A DNA stretch of 64,000 nt from the NCBI RefSeq assembly GCF_020884795.1, contig NZ_BBZF01000015.1:412796-476795 (forward strand), read 5' to 3'. The DNA is from Micromonospora okii. GTDB taxonomy: Bacteria > Actinomycetota > Actinomycetes > Mycobacteriales > Micromonosporaceae. Positions within the stretch are counted from its first letter, which is position 1; every line of letters begins with the position of its first letter. The position numbers and the translations under genes were made by a program. Below are positions 27,916 through 36,628 of the stretch, piece after piece. A model generated the notes under the pieces. The model had not been told where the DNA came from. It was given only the letters and a program-made list of their open reading frames with translations, and did not search any database.

Positions 27916-28726
27916 CCTGGGCGGCGAGTTCGCGGGCGCGGTCGCGGGCCGCCTCCAGCGCGGCGAGCATCGCCGCCCGGACGCCGTGGTTCTCCAGCTC
28001 CCGGATGGCCGAGATCGTCGTGCCGGCGGGCGAGGTGACCGCCTCGCGCAGCTTGACCGGGTGCTCGCCGGAGTCGCGCAGCATGACCGCCGAGCCGATC
28101 GCGGTCTGCACGATCAGCTCGTGGGCGACCTGGCGGGGCAGGCCGAGCAGGATGCCGGCGTCGATCATCGCCTCGACCAGCAGGTAGAAGTACGCCGGGC
28201 CGGAGCCGGAGAGCGCGGTGACGGCGTCCTGCTGGGACTCGGGCACCCGGATCGTGGCACCCAGCGGGGAGAACATCTCCTCGGCCAGGGCCAGGTGCTC
28301 GCCGGTGGCGTGGGCCCCGGCGGAGATCGCGCTCATCGCCTGGTCGACGAGGGCGGGAGTGTTGGTCATGACCCGGACCACGGGGGTGCCCTCGGGCAGC
28401 CGTCGGTTGAAGAAGGCGGTGGGCAGGCCGGCGCAGAGCGAGACGACCAGCTTGTCGGCCGGCACCTTGGGGCCGATCTCGTCGAGCAGGGCGGAGGCGT
28501 CCTGCGGCTTCACGGCCACGGCCAGCACGGCGGCCTCGTTCACCGCGGTCAGGTTGTCGACCACCCGGACGCCGTACCGGGCGGTCAGCTCCTCGGCCCG
28601 GCTGGGTCGCCGGGCGGTGGCCAGCAGCCGTCCCACGGGCCAGCCCGAGCGCAGCAGCCCCGAGAGCATCAGCTCGCCGATCTTGCCCGCGCCGATCACC
28701 GCAACGGTGTGTCCGCCGGCCGCCAT
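27911..28726 (-). CDS. proC: pyrroline-5-carboxylate reductase
   Basis: The last enzyme of proline synthesis, reducing P5C with NAD(P)H; 271 residues. The Rossmann motif TVAVIGAGKIGELML is at the N terminus, VLAVKPQDA-type sequence (LAVAVKPQDASALL) is present, and the C-terminal dimer domain contains ALSGSGPAYFYLLVEAMIDAG and LREAVTSPAGTTISAIRELE, the P5CR signature. The ATG follows GGAGGTACGACC. Downstream of pfkA on the same strand, separated by three 31-bp repeats. Confidence 0.95.
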   Translation of the reverse strand: MAAGGHTVAVIGAGKIGELMLSGLLRSGWPVGRLLATARRPSRAEELTARYGVRVVDNLTAVNEAAVLAVAVKPQDASALLDEIGPKVPADKLVVSLCAGLPTAFFNRRLPEGTPVVRVMTNTPALVDQAMSAISAGAHATGEHLALAEEMFSPLGATIRVPESQQDAVTALSGSGPAYFYLLVEAMIDAGILLGLPRQVAHELIVQTAIGSAVMLRDSGEHPVKLREAVTSPAGTTISAIRELENHGVRAAMLAALEAARDRARELAAQV

Positions 28727-28738
28727 TGGTCGTACCTC

Positions 28739-28831
28739 CTGGTCTCACCCGCCGCCGCGGCGGGGCCGACTGGTTTCACCCGCCTCCCGGGCGGGGCCGA
28801 CTGGTCTCACCCGCCTGCGCGGCGGGGCCGA
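28739..28831. repeat. three 31-bp tandem repeats between pfkA and proC
   Basis: Units begin at 28739, 28770 and 28801. Each has CTGGT(C/T)TCACCCGCC, a variable GC core and GGCGGGGCCGA, so that CCCGCC and GGCGGG in each unit can pair into a small hairpin. The first unit reaches into the proC ribosome-binding region. Three hairpins in series downstream of pfkA could act as a terminator or RNA-stability element. Confidence 0.85.
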
Positions 28832-28878
28832 GCGGCGCGCGCGGCGGCCCGGGGACCGTCGCGCGCGCCGCGCCTGCG

Positions 28879-29907
28879 TCAGCTTCCGAAGAAGACCTCG
28901 GCCTCTTCGTACCGCTCCAGCGGCACGGTCTTCAGCTCGCGGGTGGCCTCGGCCAGCGGCACCCGGACGATGTCCGTGCTCTGCATGGCGACCATCTTGC
29001 CCCAGTCGCCCTCGTCGGCCGCGTCGATCGCGTGGAGGCCGAGGCGGGTGGCGAGCACCCGGTCGAAGGCGCTCGGGGTGCCGCCGCGCTGGATGTGGCC
29101 CAACACGACGGTCCGCGCCTCCTTGCCGGTCTTGGCCTCGAGCTGCTCGGCCAGCCACTGGCCGATGCCGCCCAGGCGGACGTGGCCGAACGCGTCCAGC
29201 TCCTGGTTGTGCAGGACCATCTGGCCGTCGAGCGGCTGGGCGCCCTCGGCGACCACGACGATCGGCGCGTACTGGTGCTGGAAGCGCTTCTCGACGTACC
29301 CGGCGACCTGCTCGACGTCGAACTGCCGCTCCGGCAGCAGGATGACGTTGGCGCCGCCGGCCAGGCCCGCGTGCAGGGCGATCCAGCCGGCGTGCCGGCC
29401 CATCACCTCGACGACGAGGGTGCGGTGGTGGCTCTCGGCGGTGGTGTGCAGCCGGTCGATCGCCTCCATGGCGATGTTGACGGCGGTGTCGAAGCCGAAG
29501 GTGTAGTCGGTGGCGCCGAGGTCGTTGTCGATCGTCTTCGGCACGCCGATCACGTGCACGCCCAGCTCGTGCAGCTTGGTGGCTACGCCGAGGGTGTCCT
29601 CGCCGCCGATCGCGATGAGCGCGTCGACGCCCTGGGCGGCGAGGTTCTCCTTGATCCGCTCCACGCCGTTTTCGATCTTGAACGGGTTGGTGCGGGACGA
29701 GCCGAGGATCGTGCCGCCGCGCGGCAGGATGCCCCGCACCTCGGCGATGCCGAGGGGCTTCGACAGACCCTCCAGCGGGCCCTTCCAGCCGTCCCGGAAG
29801 CCCACGAACTCGTGACCGTAGGTGGCGACGCCCTTGCGGACCACCGCCCGGATTACCGCGTTGAGACCCGGGCAGTCGCCGCCGCCGGTGAGCACGCCGA
29901 TTCGCAT
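28879..29907 (-). CDS. pfkA: 6-phosphofructokinase, PPi-type active site
   Basis: A 342-residue group III phosphofructokinase. MRIGVLTGGGDCPGLNAVIR gives the phosphoryl-donor site. The residues equivalent to E. coli 104 and 124 are Asp (in AIGGEDTLG) and Lys (in VPKTIDNDLGA); that Asp/Lys pair marks pyrophosphate-dependent enzymes, whereas ATP enzymes have Gly/Gly. VEVMGRHAGWIAL and LGHIQRGGTPSAFDRV are also present. I chose ATG 29907, with AGGAGGA ten bases before, over the eight-codon-longer start. Using PPi would make the step reversible. Confidence 0.93.
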   Translation of the reverse strand: MRIGVLTGGGDCPGLNAVIRAVVRKGVATYGHEFVGFRDGWKGPLEGLSKPLGIAEVRGILPRGGTILGSSRTNPFKIENGVERIKENLAAQGVDALIAIGGEDTLGVATKLHELGVHVIGVPKTIDNDLGATDYTFGFDTAVNIAMEAIDRLHTTAESHHRTLVVEVMGRHAGWIALHAGLAGGANVILLPERQFDVEQVAGYVEKRFQHQYAPIVVVAEGAQPLDGQMVLHNQELDAFGHVRLGGIGQWLAEQLEAKTGKEARTVVLGHIQRGGTPSAFDRVLATRLGLHAIDAADEGDWGKMVAMQSTDIVRVPLAEATRELKTVPLERYEEAEVFFGS

Positions 29908-30330
29908 GATCTGCTCATCCTCCTGAAGCATCAGGTAAAGCCCGATTTTGCCCCAGGATATGGGTCAGTCCAGACCGTCGGCGCCATTGCCGGCCCGGGG
30001 CGGGCCGTCAGTGCGCACTGTAGCCGCCGCGCCCGCACGCCGGCCGCGCGCCCCGGGCACCACAGCGGGCGCAGGCCGCCGGGCGGCCGGATGCGCGGGC
30101 CCAGGCGCGCGGCCGACGTACGGCAGCCGTTGCGCGGCTCCGTGTCGGCGACATCGCGCCTTCGCACGGTCCCTGACCAGCCCATGTCGGCGACATGGAG
30201 TCGATCGTGCCGTCAGCGATCACCGCCCGCCCGACGCCGCCCCACCGTCGCCCGCGAGGGCGGGCGACGGTGCGACGGGCGACGGGACGACGGGCGACGG
30301 GACGACGGGCGACGGGCGACGGGGCTCGGC
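29908..30330. other. 423-nt gap: pfkA upstream region with two repeat types
   Basis: Next to pfkA is its likely promoter region (around 29930-29975, with ATATGGG and GATTTTG patches). A family B palindrome follows at 30142-30155 (TGTCGGCGACATCGCG) and 30183-30206 (CATGTCGGCGACATGGAG running to TCGATC). At 30273-30317 lie three 15-bp units CGACGGGCGACGGGA. No gene is supported. Confidence 0.7.
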
Positions 30331-30834
30331 CTAGAAGTCCACCTCGTGGTTCTCCCCCGCGCGCGGCGGCCTCCCGGTGACCGCCGCCTTCGCGAAGCCC
30401 AGCAGGCTCACCACGGAGCCACCGGGCGAGTCCCAGTACTCGGCGGAGCTGGCCCGCACCTTGATCAGGGTCAGCCCGGGGGTGTCCAGCCCCTCCGGGA
30501 ACCAGGTCTTCAGCAGCGGGTTCCACAGCCGCTCGGCGCGGGCCCGGTCGTACCCCTCCTGGGCGGTGCCGGTGACGGAGACCCGGGCGTGGTGCCGCTG
30601 GTCGGAGAAGGCCACGTTCACCTCCGGGTTGACCCGGAGCTGGCGCACCTTCGCCGAGTCCGCGTACGCGAAGAACCACAGGTCGCCGTCGAACTCCGCC
30701 GACTGCAGCGCCATCGGCCGGCTCACCAGCCGGCCGTCCAGCCCCGTGGTGGTCAACATGCAGATCCGCGCGTCGCGCGCCAGCTCGGTGACCCGGCGCC
30801 GGGCGTCGGCGACGCTGGTCGGCTCGCTGCTCAT
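30331..30834 (-). CDS. pyridoxamine 5'-phosphate oxidase-fold flavoprotein (general stress protein 26-like)
   Basis: A 167-residue split-barrel protein. ARICMLTTTGLDGRLVSRPM is the usual first strand pair with flavin-contact Arg/Ser, LWFFAYADSAKVRQLRVNP and VNVAFSDQRHHARVSVTGTA continue the barrel, and TLIKVRASSAEYWDSPGGSV matches the end of the GSP26-like subgroup. Cofactor could be FMN or F420. Upstream of an exoribonuclease gene product on the same strand, with a 113-nt gap from it. Physiological role unknown. Confidence 0.82.
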   Translation of the reverse strand: MSSEPTSVADARRRVTELARDARICMLTTTGLDGRLVSRPMALQSAEFDGDLWFFAYADSAKVRQLRVNPEVNVAFSDQRHHARVSVTGTAQEGYDRARAERLWNPLLKTWFPEGLDTPGLTLIKVRASSAEYWDSPGGSVVSLLGFAKAAVTGRPPRAGENHEVDF

Positions 30835-30947
30835 GGTGCCCCCCTCCTCCTCGGTCTACTCGATCCGGACCCGGTGCCCCGGACAGAACCGACGAAACCT
30901 GAGATGAGGGGACGAAAGCGAGCGGCGGCGACCCGCTGGGTGGCGGC

Positions 30948-31445
30948 TCAGCGGGCGGTCATCGCGCGCCAGCGGGCGAGGTTGTGCCGGGCGTCGACCA
31001 GCGCGTCGTGCCGGGCGGCGTCCGCGTCGGGCAGGGTCGGCCGCCCCCGGTCGTCCCAGAGCTGGCGCAGCTCCTTGGTGAACCGGGGGATCTCCCGGGG
31101 CAGCGCCGGCATCGCCCCCCAGAGCTGGGCGAGCACCACATGGTCGTACGCGGCGTACCAGGCCCACAGTTCGAGCTGCTCGCCCGGGCGGTCGCGGATC
31201 GGCTCGACCAGGAAGTCGTAGAGGTCGTCGCGGATGCGCTCCCGGGAGCGCCAGGCCCGGTCGGCCGGCGAGGGGAGCTTGTCCAGGACGTTGCGGCGCA
31301 CCCAGGGCACGGCGCGGGAGTCGTCGAACTCGGTGGAGACGGCGTAGAACTCGCGACCGTTCTCGTCGACGACGCCGATCGACACGAGGTCGACGGTGCG
31401 CCCGTCCTCGATGAACTCGCAGTCGTAGAAGTAGCGGTAGACCAT
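30948..31445 (-). CDS. DEDDh 3'-5' exoribonuclease (Rv2179c family)
   Basis: A 165-residue exoribonuclease like M. tuberculosis Rv2179c, a founding member of a DnaQ-like family degrading 3' overhangs of RNA. Catalytic residues: Asp and Glu in RYFYDCEFIEDGRTVDLVSI, Asp in YAAYDHVVLAQLWG, and His/Asp in LPDADAARHDALVDARHNLARW. The ATG at 31445 is chosen since GAGG lies nine bases before it; the longer frame adds low-complexity Gly/Pro residues. It keeps its place between aroG/pfkA and fadD15 as in other actinobacteria. Confidence 0.88.
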   Translation of the reverse strand: MVYRYFYDCEFIEDGRTVDLVSIGVVDENGREFYAVSTEFDDSRAVPWVRRNVLDKLPSPADRAWRSRERIRDDLYDFLVEPIRDRPGEQLELWAWYAAYDHVVLAQLWGAMPALPREIPRFTKELRQLWDDRGRPTLPDADAARHDALVDARHNLARWRAMTAR

Positions 31446-31692
31446 CCCCGTCATCCTCGCCCACCCCGGCCGGCCGCCGACGGGCGGGGTTGCCCGGCCG
31501 TCCCCCACGCCCTGCGCCGCAGCTCGGGAGTGTCACGGAAGTGTCTCCGGGGGTGTACAGCAAGCGACCGGGCCGTCATGATCTGATGTGTACCGCTACC
31601 GGACGCCGAACCGGTCCAGAACCTCGTACCGGGGGCTGTCACGGTTCGCCCGGCGAGCGATGTGTGGTCCTCGACCGGGGAGGGATTGGGCC

Positions 31693-32385
31693 GTGGAGAT
31701 GCGCCTTCCGGAGCCGGGTGACGCCCTCACGGGCGTCGACATGTTCGCCGGGCTGGAACCGGAGGTGCGCCAGCGGGTCATCGCCGCCGCCGTGCCGCGC
31801 ACGTACCGCAAGGGTCAGCTCCTCTTCGTCGAGAATGACCCCGGCGAGTCGCTGATCGTGCTGCGCCGGGGCGCGGTGGCCGTGTTCCGCACCGCGCCGA
31901 CCGGCGAACGGGCCGTGCTGTCGGTGGTCCGTCCCCCCGACGTGCTCGGCGAGGTGTCCCTGCTCGACGCCTCCACCCGCTCGGCGTCGGCCGAGGCGAT
32001 CGAGGACTGCTCGGCGCTCGCGCTGTCCCGGCCCGCGTTCATGGAGCTGGTGCACTCCAACCCGCGCATCCTCGACGCCGTGATGCGCTCGCTCGGCGCG
32101 CTGATCCGCCGGCTGACCGAGCAGAACGCCGACCACGTCTTCCTCGACCTGCCCGGCCGGGTGGCCAAGACGCTGGTCCGGCTGGCCGGCGAGAGCCAGG
32201 CCCCGATGATCACCATCGAGCTGAACCAGAGCCAGCTCGCCGAGATGGCGGGCGGCTCGCGGCAGAGCGTGAACCAGGCGATCGGCTCCTTCGCCAGCCG
32301 GGGCTGGCTGCGCACGGAGGGCCGGCGGATCGTGGTCACCGACGTGGCGGCGCTGCGCCGCCGCGCCGGCATGAACGACCGCTGA
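31693..32385 (+). CDS. Crp/Fnr-family transcription regulator
   Basis: A 230-residue regulator. Cyclic-nucleotide-type barrel at ~10-125 (FAGLEPEVRQRVIAAA, GQLLFVENDPGESLIVLRRG, DVLGEVSLLDASTRSASAEA); the phosphate-binding cassette GEVSLLDASTRSAS keeps Gly-Glu and Arg-Ser, consistent with cNMP binding. The dimer helix and a winged HTH follow: LAEMAGGSRQSVNQAIGSFA. GTG 31693 is preferred, following GGGGAGGGA; the frame extends ~35 codons further without homology. The nearby class III cyclase at 32797 may produce its ligand (inference). Confidence 0.87.
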   Translation: MEMRLPEPGDALTGVDMFAGLEPEVRQRVIAAAVPRTYRKGQLLFVENDPGESLIVLRRGAVAVFRTAPTGERAVLSVVRPPDVLGEVSLLDASTRSASAEAIEDCSALALSRPAFMELVHSNPRILDAVMRSLGALIRRLTEQNADHVFLDLPGRVAKTLVRLAGESQAPMITIELNQSQLAEMAGGSRQSVNQAIGSFASRGWLRTEGRRIVVTDVAALRRRAGMNDR

Positions 32386-32406
32386 GGCCGCCCCACCCGA
32401 CGGCGG

Positions 32407-32437
32407 CAGGGCCGGCGGGTGCGGCCCGCCGGCCCTG
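32407..32437. terminator. bidirectional hairpin downstream of crp-like gene
   Basis: CAGGGCCGGCGGG (32407-32419) pairs perfectly with CCCGCCGGCCCTG (32425-32437) around TGCGG, in a 64-nt gap between convergent genes. Confidence 0.8.
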
Positions 32438-32449
32438 GTCGCCGGTCGT

Positions 32450-32698
32450 TCAGTCGCCCGGCTCGTCCTTCGGCGGCGCGCCCGGGCCGGGGCCGATCTT
32501 CTGCGGATCGGTCGGCTTGGTCGTCGACGTGGTGGTGGTGTTGCCCTGGTCGGGGCCCTCGCCCTGACCGTCCGGCGTCTCTACCATGCCCTGCTCCTCC
32601 AATGCGGCGAGAGTGACGGCGTCGACCTCGACCGTGTCGCCCGGGGCCCACACGGTCCCGCGCGCATCCGTCCACGGGGCGGACAGTCGTACGTTCAC
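32450..32698 (-). CDS. small conserved-looking hypothetical protein
   Basis: An 82-residue protein starting GTG at 32698 after GGAG. The first ~45 residues look folded (VRLSAPWTDARGTVWAPGDT, then VEVDAVTLAALEEQGMVE), the remainder is Thr/Pro/Gly/Asp-rich. The beta-rich N-terminal pattern with 'G-D-x-V-E-V' resembles small head-tail or SH3-like modules, but I do not recognise the family. It stands alone between convergent Crp-like and divergent cyclase genes. Confidence 0.55.
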   Translation of the reverse strand: MNVRLSAPWTDARGTVWAPGDTVEVDAVTLAALEEQGMVETPDGQGEGPDQGNTTTTSTTKPTDPQKIGPGPGAPPKDEPGD

Positions 32699-32796
32699 GG
32701 CACTCTCCTGACGGTGTCTCCTGAGTGGAAGGTTAGTCTCGCCCGGTCAGCCGGGGAGTCCAGCCGGATATCGGGTAGCCGACTCGGCCGCGCGGC

Positions 32797-35700
32797 GTGA
32801 TACTGGGCCCACCTCGCGCTACGGAGCCGACCATCGACCTCAGGTGTGGACACTGCTCACGCGAAGCCGGCCCCGACGACCGCTTCTGCGGCGGGTGCGG
32901 GCAGCCGTTGACGCGTGGCTGCGCCCGCTGCGGCCACCCCAACGGCGCGGAGGCCAACTTCTGCACGAGCTGCGGTAACCCCCTGCACGACCGGCCGGTG
33001 GTGATCCAGGAGGACCGGCGCCAGGTCAGCGTCCTGTTCATCGACATCGTCGACTTCACGACGTACGCCGAGCGGGCCGACCCGGAGCAGGCGCGCGGCC
33101 TCCAGCAGGGCTACTTCACCACCGTGCGCCGGCTGGTGCACCAGTACGGCGGGGTGGTCGAGAAGTACATCGGCGACGCGGTGATGGCGCTGTTCGGCGC
33201 GCCGGTGGCCACCGACAACGACGCGCTGCGCTGCGTGCGGGCGGGGCTGGAGCTGCAACGCAACCTGGCCCGCCAGCCCGCCGGCCCGCACCCGCCGCTG
33301 GGCTTCCGGGTCGGCATCGCCACCGGGGAGGCCCTGGTCGACCTCTCCGCCGCCCGCGACGGCGGGCAGGGCTTCGTCACCGGCGACGTGGTGAACACGG
33401 CGTCCCGGTTGCAGTCCCTGGCCCCCACCGGCGGGGTGGTGGTGGACGAGAGCACCTGGGCGGCCACCCGGCACGACATGGAGTACGACGACCGGCCGCC
33501 GGTGACGCTGCGGGGCCGCTCGTCGGTCAGCCGGATCTGGCTGGCCGTCCGGCCGCTGCCGCAGCGGGACCTGACGACCGCCGAGCTGACCCCGATGATC
33601 AACCGGGAGCACGAGCGCGGCCTGCTGGTCAACGCCCTGCACCGCACGGTCACGGACCGCACCTCCCAACTGGTCACCGTCTTCGGCCCGGCCGGGGTGG
33701 GCAAGAGCCGGCTGCTGCGCGAGCTGGCCCGGCACGCCGCCAGCCTGCCCGGCCCGCCGGTCACCTGGCTGGTCGGCCAGTGCCCGCCGTTCGGGGAGAA
33801 CGTCACGTACGCCGCGCTCGCCGACATCGTCAAGGGCTGGGTCGGCGTCTCCGACGTCGACGAGGCCGAGGCGCTCGGTGACCGGCTGCGGCAGCGGCTG
33901 GGCGGGCTGGGTGACCCGCAGGCCGTCCGGCTGGCGGACCCGCTGCGACCGCTCGTCGGCCTCCCCGGCGAGCGGCTTACCCCGGGCGAGACCGAGGCGT
34001 CCTGGCGGCGGTTCCTGCTCGCCCTCGCGGCGGCCGGCCCGACCGTGCTGGTCTTCGAGGACATGCACTGGGCCGACCAGGCGATGCTCGCCTTCGTCGA
34101 GCAGTTGGGCGCGGCGGCGCGCGGCGTGCCGCTGCTGGTCCTGGCCAGCGCGCGCCCGGAGCTGCGGGAGCGCCACCCGGCCTGGACCGGCACGATCAGC
34201 GGGGCCATGTCGATCTCCGTGCCGCCCATGCACGACTCGGACATCGACACCCTCTACTCCCTGCTGGTCGGGCAGGACGTCCTGCCGCCGGAGTCCCGGG
34301 CGCCGCTGATCGAGTTCGCCGACGGCAACCCGCTCTACGCCCAGGAGTACGCGCGGATGCTGCTCGACGGCGGCCTACTCGGCGCGCCCGGGCCGGGCCG
34401 GGCGGGGCAGGCCGGCATCCGGGCCATGCCGCGCACCGTGCAGGCGGTCATCGCCAACCGGCTCGACCTGCTCGACCCGGCCGACCGGGCGGTGCTCCAG
34501 GCCGCCGCGGTCGTCGGCGTGCAGTTCTGGCCGGGGCCGGTGGCCACCGCGCTCGGCCGGGGCGTGGGGTGGGTCGAGCGGGCGCTGGCCCGGCTGCAAC
34601 GCCGCGACCTGGTGTACGAGCAGCCCAGCTCCACGATGCCCGGTCAGCCCGAGTACCGGTTCCGGCACATCCTGGTGCGGGACGTCTGCTACCAGCGGCT
34701 CCCCCGCGCCGAGCGGGTGCTGCGCCACCAGCGCACCGCCGACTGGCTGGAGCAGGTCACCGACGGCCGGCAGCAGGACCTCGTGGAGGTGCTCGCCAAC
34801 CACCGCTGGACGGCGCACGAGATCGCCCGCACCGTCGGTCTGGACCCCGCGCCGTACGCCCCGGCGGCACGGGCCGCCCTGCACCGCGCGGCGCGCCGGG
34901 CGTACGAGCTGCACGCGCTGGACACCGCCGCGACCCTGGCGGAACGGGCGCTGGCCCTCGCCGGCGGGCCCGACCCGGCCCTGGAGCTCTTCGCCGCCGA
35001 GGTGGCGCTCTTCCGCGACGGCGACGCGTTCCTGCTGGCCGACGGCGCGCGGCGGCTGACCCTGCTGACCGAGCGGCTCGCCGGGGCCGGGGAGTGGAGC
35101 GGGGCGGCCCGGGCCTGGACGCTGCTGGCCACCGCGGCGTGGAGCCGGGCGGACCGCTCCGAGACCCTGCGCTGCCTGGACCGGGCCATCGGCATCTACG
35201 CCGACCTGCCGGACACCGAGGAGAAGGCGGGCGCCCTGCTGGAGCTGGCCCGGGTGCACATGCTCAACGCCGAGACCGACCCGGCGTGCCTGGCGGCCCG
35301 GACCGCCGCCGGGCTGGCCGAGCGCCTCCAGCTCCGCGAGGTCAGCGCGAACGCCCGGATCACCCTCGCCGTGGCCCGCTACCTCTCCGGCGTCGGGGAG
35401 GCGTACGCGGAGCTGGCCGAGATCACCGAGCACTGCCGGGTGGAGCAGCTCAGCAGCCGACGCCGGGCGGTGCAGAACCTGGCCTGGGCGCTCCAGGAGG
35501 AGGGCGACCTGGCGGGGTCGGCGCGGCTGGTGGACGAGCAGCGCTCGCTGGACCTCGGCGGCGAGCACGGCCTCGCCACGAGCTTCGAGGACCAGTGGGG
35601 CCGGTCCTACTACGCCGGGGACTGGAACTCGGCGGCCGAGCTGGTCGCCGAGTCGACCCGGCGGCCGACCGGCGAGTGGGACCTGCACATCGTGGCGGTC

Positions 35701-36402
35701 TCCGGCTGGCTGCGGGCGCTGCGCGGCGACCCCGAGCCGGCCCCGGACCCGGGCGGGGGCGAGAGCGGAATGGACCAGGTGGGGCGGGCGGTCGTCGCCG
35801 CGCGGCGCTCCGGCTTCCACCGGGTGCTGCGCTCGACGCTGGCCCACGCCGCGCTGTGCCGGGCCGTGCAGGGGCGCGCCGACGAGGCGCTGCGCCTGCT
35901 GGCCGAGCTGGACGAGGACTGGCGGCGCAGCCGGATGATCCCGTTCGCCGAGTGGGTGCCCGCGATCGGGCACGTCGCGGTGGTGCTCGGCGGGGAGGCG
36001 GCCGAGCGGGTGCGCGCGCTGCTGGGCCGCTCGCCCCGGATGACGCCCTGGGCGCGGGCCGCCGGGCGGGCGGCGGAGGCGGCGCTGGCCCGCTCGGCCG
36101 GCGACGCCCGCGCCGCCGCCGGGCGGTTCCGGTCGGCGGCCGAGGGGTACCGGCGGATGGGCGACGTCACCGACCACATGATCGCCGCCGCGCTCGCGGT
36201 GCCGGCCCTGCGCGCGGTGGACCCGGCGGACGCGGCCCGCGTGCTGACCGGGGTACGCGGGTTCGCCGCCCGCAACCGGGCCCCGGGCCTGCTCCGCCTC
36301 GCGGAAGCCGGCGCGGATACGGGAACCGGCGCGGGCGCGGGGGCGGGAACCCTCGCGGACGCAGCCGGCGCGGAGGCGGGAACCGGCGCGGGCTCGTCCT
36401 GA
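32797..36402 (+). CDS. class III adenylate cyclase with zinc ribbons, AAA/LuxR-type ATPase and helical repeat region
   Basis: A 1201-residue multidomain regulator. Residues 17-59 have four CxxC pairs (CGHC, CGGC, CARC, CTSC), a double zinc ribbon. The cyclase domain (~75-250) has VSVLFIDIVDFTTYAERADP (metal Asp) and VVEKYIGDAVMALFGAPVA (Lys, second Asp), then GFVTGDVVNTASRLQ. The ATPase (~275-520) has Walker A FGPAGVGKSRLLREL and Walker B VLVFEDMHWAD. The rest is helical, TPR-like. The last ~40 residues are Gly/Ala/Thr low complexity. This architecture is a common actinobacterial 'cyclase-ATPase' type of unknown trigger. GTG 32797 start is tentative. Confidence 0.88.
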   Translation: MILGPPRATEPTIDLRCGHCSREAGPDDRFCGGCGQPLTRGCARCGHPNGAEANFCTSCGNPLHDRPVVIQEDRRQVSVLFIDIVDFTTYAERADPEQARGLQQGYFTTVRRLVHQYGGVVEKYIGDAVMALFGAPVATDNDALRCVRAGLELQRNLARQPAGPHPPLGFRVGIATGEALVDLSAARDGGQGFVTGDVVNTASRLQSLAPTGGVVVDESTWAATRHDMEYDDRPPVTLRGRSSVSRIWLAVRPLPQRDLTTAELTPMINREHERGLLVNALHRTVTDRTSQLVTVFGPAGVGKSRLLRELARHAASLPGPPVTWLVGQCPPFGENVTYAALADIVKGWVGVSDVDEAEALGDRLRQRLGGLGDPQAVRLADPLRPLVGLPGERLTPGETEASWRRFLLALAAAGPTVLVFEDMHWADQAMLAFVEQLGAAARGVPLLVLASARPELRERHPAWTGTISGAMSISVPPMHDSDIDTLYSLLVGQDVLPPESRAPLIEFADGNPLYAQEYARMLLDGGLLGAPGPGRAGQAGIRAMPRTVQAVIANRLDLLDPADRAVLQAAAVVGVQFWPGPVATALGRGVGWVERALARLQRRDLVYEQPSSTMPGQPEYRFRHILVRDVCYQRLPRAERVLRHQRTADWLEQVTDGRQQDLVEVLANHRWTAHEIARTVGLDPAPYAPAARAALHRAARRAYELHALDTAATLAERALALAGGPDPALELFAAEVALFRDGDAFLLADGARRLTLLTERLAGAGEWSGAARAWTLLATAAWSRADRSETLRCLDRAIGIYADLPDTEEKAGALLELARVHMLNAETDPACLAARTAAGLAERLQLREVSANARITLAVARYLSGVGEAYAELAEITEHCRVEQLSSRRRAVQNLAWALQEEGDLAGSARLVDEQRSLDLGGEHGLATSFEDQWGRSYYAGDWNSAAELVAESTRRPTGEWDLHIVAVSGWLRALRGDPEPAPDPGGGESGMDQVGRAVVAARRSGFHRVLRSTLAHAALCRAVQGRADEALRLLAELDEDWRRSRMIPFAEWVPAIGHVAVVLGGEAAERVRALLGRSPRMTPWARAAGRAAEAALARSAGDARAAAGRFRSAAEGYRRMGDVTDHMIAAALAVPALRAVDPADAARVLTGVRGFAARNRAPGLLRLAEAGADTGTGAGAGAGTLADAAGAEAGTGAGSS

Positions 36403-36406
36403 GCCG

Positions 36407-36628
36407 GCCCTTGATCCCCTTACCGGCGAAGTGCTCCGCTTTGGCGATGAATGTGACTTTTCGCTTCACCGCCAGCGGCGCGAAGATCGAGTCGGCCAGG
36501 GAAAGGTCGTTGCCGGTCGGGATGACCGGACCGGCGTCCGGCACCTGGCGCGGCCCCTCGGCCCGGGGGCGGAAGATCAGCCACGGCGGCGGGCCGCGGA
36601 TGATGTACTTCATCAGCCAGTACGGCAC
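36407..36628 (-). pseudogene. plsC: truncated remnant of 1-acylglycerol-3-phosphate acyltransferase
   Basis: Translation from 36628 gives MPYWLMKYIIRGPPPWLIF, then RPRAEGPRQVPDAGPVIPTG, NDLSLADSIFAPLAVKRKV and TFIAKAEHFAGKGIKG: the first ~74 residues of an actinobacterial PlsC. The catalytic His-x4-Asp box reads NDLSLAD, its His replaced by Asp. Beyond residue ~74 homology stops, right at the end of the cyclase gene. The remaining two-thirds of the enzyme is missing. A PlsC gene (Rv2182c) sits at this place in mycobacteria, so this may be the decayed syntenic copy. The remaining gap to 36873 shows only the promoter side of the next gene. Confidence 0.78.

Noticed and set aside
28739..28831. 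CRISPR-like array of 31-bp units
   Set aside because: No spacers; contiguous tandem repeats.
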